27,581 nt of DNA from Alloprevotella tannerae (GTDB lineage: Bacteria; Bacteroidota; Bacteroidia; Bacteroidales; Bacteroidaceae): positions 1 to 27,581 of the forward strand of contig JABZGO010000002.1 of the NCBI GenBank assembly GCA_015259305.1, written 5' to 3'. This document shows positions 8,300 to 16,076 of the stretch, piece by piece. The notes under the pieces are model-generated. The model was given only the letters and a program-made list of their open reading frames with translations, was not told where the DNA came from and did not search any database. Position 1 is the stretch's first letter. Each line of letters starts with the position of its first letter. The translations under genes and the position numbers were made by a program.

Positions 8300-8411
8300 G
8301 GAAAAATCACGCTTAGGAGAGTGGAAAAACTTGCTTAGGAGATCGAAAAAATTGTCTCCTATGATCGGAAAAATTCTCTCCTAAGACAATTTTTTCTTTC
8401 CTATAAGAAAG
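8300..8411. repeat. Array E: about 22-bp repeats of GGAAAAA with inverted AGGAGA/TCTCCT cores
   Basis: GGAAAAA or CGAAAAA recurs at 8300, 8323, 8344 and 8367, a 21-23 bp period. Between them lies CTTAGGAGAG (8312-8321) and CTTAGGAGA (8334-8342) in the first two units, but the reverse complement, TCTCCTA (8355-8361) and CTCTCCTAAG (8376-8385), in the next two. GAAAAAATTGTC (8345-8356) also pairs perfectly with GACAATTTTTTC (8385-8396), and CTTTC/GAAAG forms a small stem at 8396-8411. The RNA or single strand could fold into several alternative hairpins. Confidence 0.8.
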
Positions 8412-8607
8412 TTTTGCGCCGCCTATGGACAAGTCTTTGTGCATACGAGAGCGGAAGTATGGCTTAGGCTTGAAAGCAATAATTACTACCGATTGCTTGT
8501 CGCCCACTTAGTCGTCTTTTTTCGTTTCCTTCTTGCTTTAGCACGATATCGTATGCTTCATTTCAGTAGAAGTAGATACTTATAGCGAATTCTCATTTAA
8601 TAATTTT

Positions 8608-9669
8608 TCAACAAGTAGAAGAGCAAGAATGATTTAACAGGCGCCGAATAACTTGCTCGGGCGAAATCCATTTTTTGAAATATGAGCGGGCGCCTTGCTC
8701 CAACTTCTGCCTATATGCTACATCTTGCGTTATACGAACAATGGCATCATATATTTCCTCCGGCGTCTGTACAAAATGTACATTCTCCCCATGAACCAAA
8801 CCCTCTCCGGGCATTGCGCGGGTTAGTGGCGTAGATATGATGGCTTTCCCCATACACAGATATTCAGCCAACTTCCAACCATGACATTCACAAACAGAAG
8901 GCGTATTGAAAACAAGTACGCTTTCTTGCGTCTTGCGAATATAGTCGTCCATCGATAAGCGTTGTTCATAAATAAAATCTTTATAAAGCTCCTTATAACG
9001 TGGATAGTCCGGCATCTCAGCCAACACGTCGTCACCATGAAGGAAATAAAGTCCACCTTCTATCTGCAATCCGGCCTTTTGACAAGCTTTCAAAAATTCT
9101 CCACGATACATATTGGTATCTGTTGCTGCAAAGCGATTATACCAAAGAGTAGAAGCGTGGAAGATATAATGATCCTTAACCTGAATTGGCCTTGTGTAAT
9201 GAGCTAATGGACGTCGTCTGATGTTGGTATAAAGATAATCTCGCAAATAAGCTTTAAAAGGCAGCGCTGTATGCTTCCGCCCTTTTATGTAATGTAAAAG
9301 GCAGTTAAAAACGGAAATGAATGATCGGTGTAAAGTGATGCCAAACTCCGGGCCTATTGCTTTTAATTTCTTCAATTGTGTTACCTGCTCAAATGTAGGA
9401 TTCACTTTACCATAGACATCACACCATTCATAACGATCTTCAAACACTACGGCTCGATCTTCTGTATCTATAAATATCTTCTGTACAAACGTCCCTTCTT
9501 TGCAAACAAGCGCCAGCCCGCTATTATAATCGGGAATCGTCTCGTATTTTAGCGACCGAAAAGGACGAACATCATAGCTGATATTACGCCTCCCCACAAC
9601 TTGAGCGAGGCCGTATAAATACCAAGAGGCATAATTATATTTTAGACGGGGATCAACTATCAGTTGCAT
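8608..9669 (-). CDS. Putative GT-B-type glycosyltransferase, divergent
   Basis: A 353-residue protein whose first two thirds I do not recognise. Its C-terminal third looks like the nucleotide-sugar-binding half of a GT-B transferase: CHGWKLAEYLCMGKAIISTP (about 272-291), then GEGLVHGENVHFV and a helix-rich tail, as in GT1/GT4 enzymes where a conserved Glu in such a segment binds the donor. No signal peptide or membrane segment is obvious. It begins 7 bp after the EpsG-like gene and is surely co-transcribed. A glycosyltransferase role in the same glycan is inferred from this partial likeness and the location. Confidence 0.65.
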   Translation of the reverse strand: MQLIVDPRLKYNYASWYLYGLAQVVGRRNISYDVRPFRSLKYETIPDYNSGLALVCKEGTFVQKIFIDTEDRAVVFEDRYEWCDVYGKVNPTFEQVTQLKKLKAIGPEFGITLHRSFISVFNCLLHYIKGRKHTALPFKAYLRDYLYTNIRRRPLAHYTRPIQVKDHYIFHASTLWYNRFAATDTNMYRGEFLKACQKAGLQIEGGLYFLHGDDVLAEMPDYPRYKELYKDFIYEQRLSMDDYIRKTQESVLVFNTPSVCECHGWKLAEYLCMGKAIISTPLTRAMPGEGLVHGENVHFVQTPEEIYDAIVRITQDVAYRQKLEQGARSYFKKWISPEQVIRRLLNHSCSSTC

Positions 9670-9676
9670 TCTATTC

Positions 9677-10834
9677 TTATTTCTGTGGGTATATCAGATT
9701 GTAGAATTTATCATGATCATATTTGTAATCGTATTCATAACTTTGATAGATAAAGTCATCTGATCTGTGGCCAACGGATAAAAAGGTCTTATAAGGACGT
9801 ATCAAAATACCCCAAGCAAAAAAGATACGCAAATAAAGGACTAGACAAAGCACAGTGACGAAACTACGCAAGCCGTTCGTATTGCGATAGCTACAAAATT
9901 CAGACATCATAATCATCACACCCAAAGAGCAGTACCAAGCAATACGGCCGCCATCAGAAGAACGGCAGAAAAAGAGCAAGACACCACAAAACATCAGATA
10001 TACATTCAACAGGACCAAGCTCCGCCTATCTGTTTGTACCTTAGCATAGTTCTTCAATAAGATAAAAAGGAAAAGGAGAGCTTCAACCACATACTCAATA
10101 CGGAAACCATATTCTGCAGTCTGGGAATAATTCGTAATCTTCATATTTTCGGTCACACCACCTGCCACAAGAAATAAAGACTTAGTTATACCACTCAATC
10201 CTAAAAAGAACAAGAGACTCATCACGAGAAGAATTTTTGAGGGAGCATATTTCTTCTGTGGGATGAAGTATAAGAGGATAAAATAAGCTGCTGAATTATG
10301 AATCAAAGTAGCCGCAACAACAAATGCGGCAAAGCGCCAAAACTTACGTTCAACAGCAAAAGGAATAGCCATCCAACAAAAACCGCAGGCCAACACCTGG
10401 CGCAGATAGGTAAAGCTAAAGAAGAATATTAGTCCAAGGAAAATTAGCAGACTAAAAAATGGATACTTCGTATGTTTATATAAAGACAAAGGCAAGAGTA
10501 CGTAAATCAAAAGTGTTACAAACAGAATAAAAATGTATCGATTAGGCGTAAAATACCCCACGAGGCTATTCAGCAATCCATATACGGGCTCATTTTTAAA
10601 AAGCAAGAGGAAATCAGCATTAAACAATCCTTTTCCCAAATGTACACTCCATGCTTGCCCTTCAAACGCTTCAGCATAAATATACCTATCATAACCACCC
10701 AGCATATCCCCCAAACCTACAAAGAGGCCAATGAAAAGACAATATACGAGGAAAAACGATTTCGAAACTTTAGGCTTATCAAAGTTAGCCCAAGCTAATA
10801 GGGCCGTAACGACAAGTAAAATAATATATTGCAT
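9677..10834 (-). CDS. EpsG-family membrane protein, probable polysaccharide polymerase (Wzy)
   Basis: A 385-residue integral membrane protein with about ten hydrophobic segments, for example at the N-terminus (ILLVVTALLAWANF), around LFVTLLIYVLLPLSLY, LLIFLGLIFFFSFTYLRQVL and YFILLYFIP. EpsG-like features are the early loop GGYDRYIYAEAF, the motif FTYLRQVLACGFCWMAI and AATLIHNSAAYF, where Arg and His residues in or near membrane segments are typical of the family. Such proteins polymerise undecaprenyl-linked repeat units at the outer face of the inner membrane. It is the only polymerase candidate in the window. Gaps to its neighbours are 7 and 11 bp, so it is within the operon. Confidence 0.85.
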   Translation of the reverse strand: MQYIILLVVTALLAWANFDKPKVSKSFFLVYCLFIGLFVGLGDMLGGYDRYIYAEAFEGQAWSVHLGKGLFNADFLLLFKNEPVYGLLNSLVGYFTPNRYIFILFVTLLIYVLLPLSLYKHTKYPFFSLLIFLGLIFFFSFTYLRQVLACGFCWMAIPFAVERKFWRFAAFVVAATLIHNSAAYFILLYFIPQKKYAPSKILLVMSLLFFLGLSGITKSLFLVAGGVTENMKITNYSQTAEYGFRIEYVVEALLFLFILLKNYAKVQTDRRSLVLLNVYLMFCGVLLFFCRSSDGGRIAWYCSLGVMIMMSEFCSYRNTNGLRSFVTVLCLVLYLRIFFAWGILIRPYKTFLSVGHRSDDFIYQSYEYDYKYDHDKFYNLIYPQK

Positions 10835-10845
10835 AGCTTATATGC

Positions 10846-12006
10846 TTAATCAATAAATGCGTATAGTTTTTCTACTTCTGAAGAATTGTCAACAATGTGA
10901 GCGTTTAAATAAGCTACATAGGATTGACGTAACTCTTTATTGGCTGCCAATTCGATAATAGCATCAGCTAACGCATCACCATTCATCTCGCATATGCTCG
11001 CGTTCACTCTGTCCTCAAATTGATCATTAACAGTAGAGAAATTAGTGACAACAATGGGCTTACATAAAATCTTGGCTTCATCTAGCGCAATAGACTTTCC
11101 CTCGAAGCGAGCAGGGTGGACGTAAATATCGGCTGCTTTAATATAAGGATAAGGATTAGAGCGAATACCTAAAACAACAAAGCGATCCGCTAAACCCTCT
11201 TGTTCAATTCGCCTGATCAAATCCTTCTCTACCACCTTGCCAACCAACATCCATTTGAACTCTACACCTTTTTTCTGCAAAATTTTAACCGCATCTATCG
11301 AAAAATCTGTGCCTTTTCTGCGCATAATATGACCAAGAGAAACTAACAACAAAGGGGCAATAGGTAAATCTACAGTCTCATTGGCCTGCTTGGTTATTAA
11401 GACAGGAGAAGAAATATTCTGCATTACAGAAATTTTATCCTTACATTCCGGAAAATAAGCTTTTAAAACATCTACACAAGTCTGAGAAATCGAGAGAATC
11501 TGATCTACCTTAGGATAATACAGCTTATCAGCAGCGTAGTAATAGGGCCATTTGCTATAATCATTATGAAAAAACGTAATTTTCTTTTTCCCATCCAACT
11601 TGTCCACCATATAATACAACTGCTGTTGGCCGCCATAATCTACAATGAGATCAAATGAAAGGTCGGTAAAGCGCGGCATCAAATAAGCCAACCATCTACC
11701 GGCCCAAGCGCGGGAAAATTTCGAAAGCAGCATACGGATCAAAGAGCCTAGCGCCAACAATAAATGACCGGTAAACAGCAAAGCACGTACACCGCTAAGT
11801 CCACGATGAAGATTTTCTATTTCGCGGTTGACGTGAACTGTAATATCCGAAGGAAGATATGGAGAAAGAATATCTCCTGCCCGATCAAGCAGAAGCAAAT
11901 GGACGTCATACGTTGTGCGGTCCATCACATTGAGTAGATTAACAATGCTCTTTGAAACACCGCCCGACTGTAGCGTTCCAATCATAAAGAGTATTCTTTT
12001 TTTCAT
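10846..12006 (-). CDS. GT4-family glycosyltransferase
   Basis: A 386-residue GT-B transferase. Seen: RILFMIGTLQSGGVSKSIVN at the N-terminus (glycine-rich acceptor loop), ITFFHNDYSKWPYYY (about 143-157), LVSLGHIMRRKGTDFSIDAV at the start of the C-terminal domain, and an intact E-x7-E motif RFEGKSIALDEAKILCKPIV (E302 and E310). I chose ATG at 12006 (protein MKKRILF): it leaves 5 bp after the upstream stop. A GTG three codons earlier (12015) would overlap the acyltransferase stop by 4 bp and is the alternative. The donor sugar is unknown. Confidence 0.9.
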   Translation of the reverse strand: MKKRILFMIGTLQSGGVSKSIVNLLNVMDRTTYDVHLLLLDRAGDILSPYLPSDITVHVNREIENLHRGLSGVRALLFTGHLLLALGSLIRMLLSKFSRAWAGRWLAYLMPRFTDLSFDLIVDYGGQQQLYYMVDKLDGKKKITFFHNDYSKWPYYYAADKLYYPKVDQILSISQTCVDVLKAYFPECKDKISVMQNISSPVLITKQANETVDLPIAPLLLVSLGHIMRRKGTDFSIDAVKILQKKGVEFKWMLVGKVVEKDLIRRIEQEGLADRFVVLGIRSNPYPYIKAADIYVHPARFEGKSIALDEAKILCKPIVVTNFSTVNDQFEDRVNASICEMNGDALADAIIELAANKELRQSYVAYLNAHIVDNSSEVEKLYAFID

Positions 12007-12011
12007 AATGG

Positions 12012-13013
12012 TCACACAATTAAATATCTTTGTAGAAAAGCATTCAATCTATCTATCACAACAGCTACAAGATAACTCATACAGAGCAGCACAAGAAAGA
12101 TGAGCAGCGGATATTTGAATCCATATATAAAGTCTTGAAACAAATAGTAGCAAAAATAGGTATGGACAAGCCACATACTCGTAGAGCGACGGCCAAAGGC
12201 ATTCAGACTGCGATCAAGCCAAGCCGGACGCTTAATGCAGACGAAAAGGAGGATGAAAGCTGTCACATAAAAAGGATAAAAGAAAGATTGGTACGTATTG
12301 CGCACAAGAATAATACCTATCATTAAAAGAGGCAAGCCAATTATAGGCACCCACGTCGGCACGCGTTCTCTAAAACGCGAAAGGGGAAACCTTTGGGCTG
12401 AAGCGGCCCCTAAAAGGAAAGGTAGCAAAAGCGTAAAGTAGCTGTCTATCCAAAACAATAAGCGATATTCATCCAACCATTTGCCATCCCAGCGAGAAGC
12501 TAATCTGACCAGTAAATAAACAAAGAAAGAGAGGGATAGTATCCATTTATATCCTCTTCGATCTATCTGTCGGAAAATAAAAGGAGCCGTCAGAACCAAC
12601 AAAGCATAGGGCAGCATAAACCACGTCTCATGATTATAGGAATTTTCCCAAGCTACTATATTCTTAAAGATGGTGACGATGCTACCGGGATAAACTTGCG
12701 GATCACCCCAAATACATCCCAAGGGCACAAATAGCAGGAGCGTAAGCCAATAATGCGAATAAAGACGCAAACATCTTTTACCACCCCCGTTTTTATTTGA
12801 TAAAGATAAACCATACCCACTTAAAAATATAAAGAAGTGGACGGGGTTCATAGCAAAGATGAGCAAATAGACAAGCGGCTGCTCACCAACATAAACTAAC
12901 GGTGTTGACAAGTCTATCAGCTGCGAACGATTAAACAGATGGGCAAATAGCATGAATAGTATAGCTACGCCCTTCACGGCCATCGTATCCGCCTTGGAGA
13001 AGGTATCTTTCAT
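12012..13013 (-). CDS. Acyltransferase-3 family membrane protein (sugar O-acetyltransferase type)
   Basis: A 333-residue protein with about ten membrane segments. Seen: AVKGVAILFMLFAHLFNR (about 12-29, with the family's conserved histidine), FFIFLSGYGLSLS (about 60-72), ETWFMLPYALLVLTAPFIF and a C-terminal helical half ending in a basic tail. This is the pattern of the PF01757 acyltransferases, which move acetyl or similar groups onto sugars of O-antigens, capsules and exopolysaccharides. Here it would decorate the repeat unit of the same cluster. It lies 34 bp after the Stealth gene and 5 bp before the next GT4. Confidence 0.87.
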   Translation of the reverse strand: MKDTFSKADTMAVKGVAILFMLFAHLFNRSQLIDLSTPLVYVGEQPLVYLLIFAMNPVHFFIFLSGYGLSLSNKNGGGKRCLRLYSHYWLTLLLFVPLGCIWGDPQVYPGSIVTIFKNIVAWENSYNHETWFMLPYALLVLTAPFIFRQIDRRGYKWILSLSFFVYLLVRLASRWDGKWLDEYRLLFWIDSYFTLLLPFLLGAASAQRFPLSRFRERVPTWVPIIGLPLLMIGIILVRNTYQSFFYPFYVTAFILLFVCIKRPAWLDRSLNAFGRRSTSMWLVHTYFCYYLFQDFIYGFKYPLLIFLVLLCMSYLVAVVIDRLNAFLQRYLIV

Positions 13014-13047
13014 TTATTTTAGCTGAACAGAGATAAAAAGTAAGACT

Positions 13048-14070
13048 TTATACTTCAAACTGACTCTTCGTGGGCAACTTTCGTTCAAACAGGGCGATCA
13101 AGCGGGGCTTCAAGCTCTCATAGTCCTCATAAGAAAGGTCAAAAGAATCGTTTAAGCAAAGAGATTTAACTTGATTGTCAAACATCAGTCGTTCTACCTG
13201 ATCAAGATTATCTGCACCCAGCTGTATGACTTGCTTCGCACGCAACTGGTTAACCGGATAGAATTTATTGGAGGCCAACTGCCAATAGCGAAAGACGTAG
13301 TTGTTGAGGCTCATATTCTCTCTAAACTTCGTACAACTATTGGCCAGCATTTCAGGTTCTCTTTCCCACAACTCTTGATAAGTAGTCTTCAAAAAGGCTT
13401 TTTCATTATGTGGTGTATAGAAATGTTGAAACGTACTGCGCCGAAACCATCCTATAATCCTAGCCTGCAGCCAATACTTCAGTCCCAAATAATGTCCGTA
13501 CCAGGCTCTTCTGTTTTGAGAAACGACCTTACGACGATCGAAATAAGCGTTAACGACATGCGTATCGCAAAACTCCATAACGTTAATGCCCCACCCATCT
13601 GTCTTCGGATTGTAACAACCGGCAGTAAACAAATGCTCACAAGGCGCATCACAAGGCAAACCATTACGAAAATAATAATCCGGAGCTATAGGAGCATTGA
13701 TAAACATGTCGTCGTTGAAGACGACAAATTGCTCACTCAGACCTTTTATTCTATGCAGATTATCCTCAATTGTATTAGCTTGAAACGTAGGCAAAAACTC
13801 TTCGGGAATAAAATCACGATGATCTACAAAGGATAATTTAGGGTGATCAAAATTAAGCCACGATGGGCATTGGTTATCAGCTACGAAATAAATATGACGC
13901 ACCCACGGAGCATAAGTTTCTACAGCGCGAAACCAATATTTCAATATATCCCAGTCGCGATACCTAACCGAAGCCGCCTGCTGCAGCGTCCCTTTATAGC
14001 GAGCTTTCTTCTGCTGCCATTCGGGGTCAGAACCGTCTACCCAAAAAACGACAAAATCTATCTCTTGCAT
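13048..14070 (-). CDS. Stealth-family sugar-phosphate transferase
   Basis: Stealth proteins transfer hexose-1-phosphate and so make phosphodiester-linked polysaccharides. All four conserved regions can be seen in the 340 residues. CR1: IDFVVFWVDGSDPEWQQKKA (4-23). CR2: RYRDWDILKYWFRAVETYAP through FVDHRDFIPEEFLPTFQANT to FVVFNDDMFINAPI. CR3: the segment from HNEKAFLKTTYQELWEREPE through FRENMSLNNYVFRYWQLAS. CR4: CLNDSFDLSYEDY near the C-terminus. Length is close to the usual 320-380. The predicted product therefore contains a sugar-P-sugar bridge. Array B (14235-14334) lies upstream, but no clear promoter box does; transcription may come through from the GT-D gene. Confidence 0.92.
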   Translation of the reverse strand: MQEIDFVVFWVDGSDPEWQQKKARYKGTLQQAASVRYRDWDILKYWFRAVETYAPWVRHIYFVADNQCPSWLNFDHPKLSFVDHRDFIPEEFLPTFQANTIEDNLHRIKGLSEQFVVFNDDMFINAPIAPDYYFRNGLPCDAPCEHLFTAGCYNPKTDGWGINVMEFCDTHVVNAYFDRRKVVSQNRRAWYGHYLGLKYWLQARIIGWFRRSTFQHFYTPHNEKAFLKTTYQELWEREPEMLANSCTKFRENMSLNNYVFRYWQLASNKFYPVNQLRAKQVIQLGADNLDQVERLMFDNQVKSLCLNDSFDLSYEDYESLKPRLIALFERKLPTKSQFEV

Positions 14071-14234
14071 CTTTTATAGAAGCTAAATTTTAAGCATTGA
14101 GAAGTCTTTGATACCTACGGACAATAAAGGAATCAGACACAACAACCGGCAATGAGTCACCGCAGAGCTGATTGAAGCAGAAACAAGAAAAAATTGCCCA
14201 TTCATCAAATGAGTTTGAGCACGCTTCGTTTGTA

Positions 14235-14334
14235 TCCTCCCATTGTTTGGCGTAGGCAAACTATAGTTTGATACCGGCAAACCATAGTTTGGGTTGAGCA
14301 AATGATAGTTTGGCCCGAGCAAACAAAATATAAG
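14235..14334. repeat. Array B: 21-bp tandem repeat with CAAACTATAGTTTG core
   Basis: Units start at 14235, 14256, 14277, 14298 and 14319, exactly 21 bp apart. The unit at 14256 has the perfect palindrome CAAACTATAGTTTG (14257-14270); the next two have CAAACCATAGTTTG and CAAATGATAGTTTG. The first keeps only the right half and the last only the left half, as in array A. Spacer bases between cores differ in every unit and differ from array A. Confidence 0.87.
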
Positions 14335-14369
14335 TCTGGATGTTATTGTAAATCTCCACGATATCCGAA

Positions 14370-15278
14370 TCAATCTATGCGACAAACAATGGAGTCAGAA
14401 TAGGACTTGTCAGTTATCGTCTCGTCTACTTGAGCGCCACCGCTAACTTCATTCACATACTTTCCCGGTATCTTAATTTTATCCTGCGCTTTCCGTAAGA
14501 AATATTCATATTCTATATCTACGTGCCCTATATCTATCGCGCGATAACCGAGCGGAGTTAAATCATAAGCTAAAAGCGTGGCCGTAGGCCCCATCGCCAT
14601 AATCAGCAGTGCAGATTTAGGGACGATGGATACAATGCATTCAAGAATTACATCATATTTATCGAACGCATTTTCAGCAGGGCCAATGATACGATGTAGC
14701 GATTTGCAATTATCAAATAAGTCATTACCTACGCCCAAGCGAGTCTTTACTCCTTCTACAATATAAACATCTCGATCAGCCCACAACTTTTTGAGACGTG
14801 CAAAATAGTCGCCATGATCTATACCTTCAAACATCGTATAAGGTCTTGAGACATTAGCCTCGTAATAAGAACGATTAGACTCCAAAAGACGAGCAAACTT
14901 TAAGGCATGCTGACGGCGCCAAACGTAAGCGAAAGCCTTCTCGCGAGGACGTTTGTAACGGGCCGTCTTACTCTTCTTCTCATCATAGGAATAATCGTTA
15001 ATTGCGATCATTATATTGTCTTGCTTGGAGCGTACTATTTCCCTGAGTCTATCACCTAGCTTCTTATTAGGACCTTGAAAACCAATTCGCCCACCCCAGA
15101 TAACATCAAATTCTCCATTCCCTAACCTACACAACGACTTGTTAGAAGATAATAGTTCGTCTAAAGAATCAAAGAGATCATAGACCTTTGGCTCTTTCCA
15201 CAGGAGTAAGACTAAGGCACCAAAAGGCTTTTCTATCAATTGCCATTTCAAGCTTCTAAGAATTTGAGAGATACTCAT
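14370..15278 (-). CDS. GT-D fold glycosyltransferase (DUF1792, SP_1767-like)
   Basis: A 302-residue protein of the family first seen at the end of streptococcal serine-rich adhesin glycosylation clusters. Seen: SLCRLGNGEFDVIWGGRIGF (about 48-67), in which the family's metal-binding Asp-x-Glu region here reads NGE (54-56); NIMIAINDYSYDE; and the C-terminal LLIMAMGPTATLLAYDLTPL followed by AIDIGHVDIEYEYFL, both strongly characteristic. In Bacteroidetes such genes are common in capsule loci, and they are predicted to add a hexose. It lies 9 bp after the GT2 gene. The first base of the DxE position being Asn is the only odd point, and may be normal for this branch. Confidence 0.86.
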   Translation of the reverse strand: MSISQILRSLKWQLIEKPFGALVLLLWKEPKVYDLFDSLDELLSSNKSLCRLGNGEFDVIWGGRIGFQGPNKKLGDRLREIVRSKQDNIMIAINDYSYDEKKSKTARYKRPREKAFAYVWRRQHALKFARLLESNRSYYEANVSRPYTMFEGIDHGDYFARLKKLWADRDVYIVEGVKTRLGVGNDLFDNCKSLHRIIGPAENAFDKYDVILECIVSIVPKSALLIMAMGPTATLLAYDLTPLGYRAIDIGHVDIEYEYFLRKAQDKIKIPGKYVNEVSGGAQVDETITDKSYSDSIVCRID

Positions 15279-15287
15279 CCGCTTATC

Positions 15288-16076
15288 TTAATGAAAAATC
15301 ATCGCTATAAATTTTGTTAATCGACACACAAAGACATACCAGAATGAATGTCTTTGCTGCAAATCCTTTGCTGGTTTTATGAGCGGATACAAGCGCGTAT
15401 AATCCATTAAGCGTTCGCGAACTACTTGCGGAAACATTTCTTGCATCACCTGTAATCTTTCACGCTTATCTAAGGCTCGATTTGTATTACTGATGCCGCT
15501 CATATCTTGCTCTGCCACGACCAAATCAAGCATTTGATAGGAGCAGCCTTGAAAGAGTATGGCTTCAACCCAAAACTTCCAATCTGAAACGATTTTGAAG
15601 CGCTCATCATATTGGCATTTATCGAAGACGCTCCTACGTATAAAGGTGGCTTGGTGATTCAGCGTACTCTGCATCAATTGAACCAATATATCATCTACAT
15701 ATGGGCGCAATAGTTGCCCATTATCCATTCTCAAAATCTGGCAAGCTACGATATCTGATGTTAGTTGCAGAGCTGCTACTTTACTCAAAGCATCACGACC
15801 ATGAAAGGTGTCTCCTGAATTCATAAAGATCAAATAGTTTCCCTTTGCATGAGAAACGCCTTTATTCATCGCATTATAGACGCCCTTATCGGCTTCAGAA
15901 CACCAGAACGATAACTTTTGCTCTCCATTCTTTATAATGTCGACACTTCCATCATTTGAACCACCATCAATCACAATAAACTCATAGTCGGCACAAGTCT
16001 GGCTAAACACACTCTCCATTGTCTTGCGTAAACCTTCAGCATTATTATAACTGATCGTAATGACCGAGAACTTCAT
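15288..16076 (-). CDS. GT2-family glycosyltransferase (WcaE-like)
   Basis: A 262-residue GT-A transferase starting MKFSVITISYNNAEGL. Seen: FIVIDGGSNDGS (about 33-44), SEADKGVYNAMNKGVSHAKG and FMNSGDTFHG, the aspartate-containing metal site; these fit the colanic acid WcaE-like group. The start at 16076 gives an ATGA overlap with the flippase stop (translational coupling). A longer frame to 16130 only adds a low-complexity, charged stretch that overlaps the flippase and lacks family likeness. As the second gene of the operon, its donor and acceptor are unknown. Confidence 0.9.
   Translation of the reverse strand: MKFSVITISYNNAEGLRKTMESVFSQTCADYEFIVIDGGSNDGSVDIIKNGEQKLSFWCSEADKGVYNAMNKGVSHAKGNYLIFMNSGDTFHGRDALSKVAALQLTSDIVACQILRMDNGQLLRPYVDDILVQLMQSTLNHQATFIRRSVFDKCQYDERFKIVSDWKFWVEAILFQGCSYQMLDLVVAEQDMSGISNTNRALDKRERLQVMQEMFPQVVRERLMDYTRLYPLIKPAKDLQQRHSFWYVFVCRLTKFIAMIFH

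Larger units (their letters stand above)
8022..8607. other. 586-bp intergenic region upstream of GT2
   Basis: No gene is supported. The part near 8300-8420 is a tandem and inverted repeat array described separately; two candidate minus-strand -7 boxes lie between the array and the GT2 start. The 187 bp between the array and the end of the upstream gene show nothing recognisable. Confidence 0.6.

Noticed and set aside
8313..8507. Minus-strand small frame through array E
   Set aside because: It runs through the inverted repeats, has no recognisable domain and no promoter at a fitting distance.
4281..14334. Arrays A and B as CRISPR arrays
   Set aside because: The units are directly adjacent at 21 bp with only six variable bases between cores, so there are no spacers of useful length, and no cas genes are present.
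14083..14385. Minus-strand frame across array B
   Set aside because: It overlaps the end of the GT-D gene and consists mainly of translated repeat; no family likeness.
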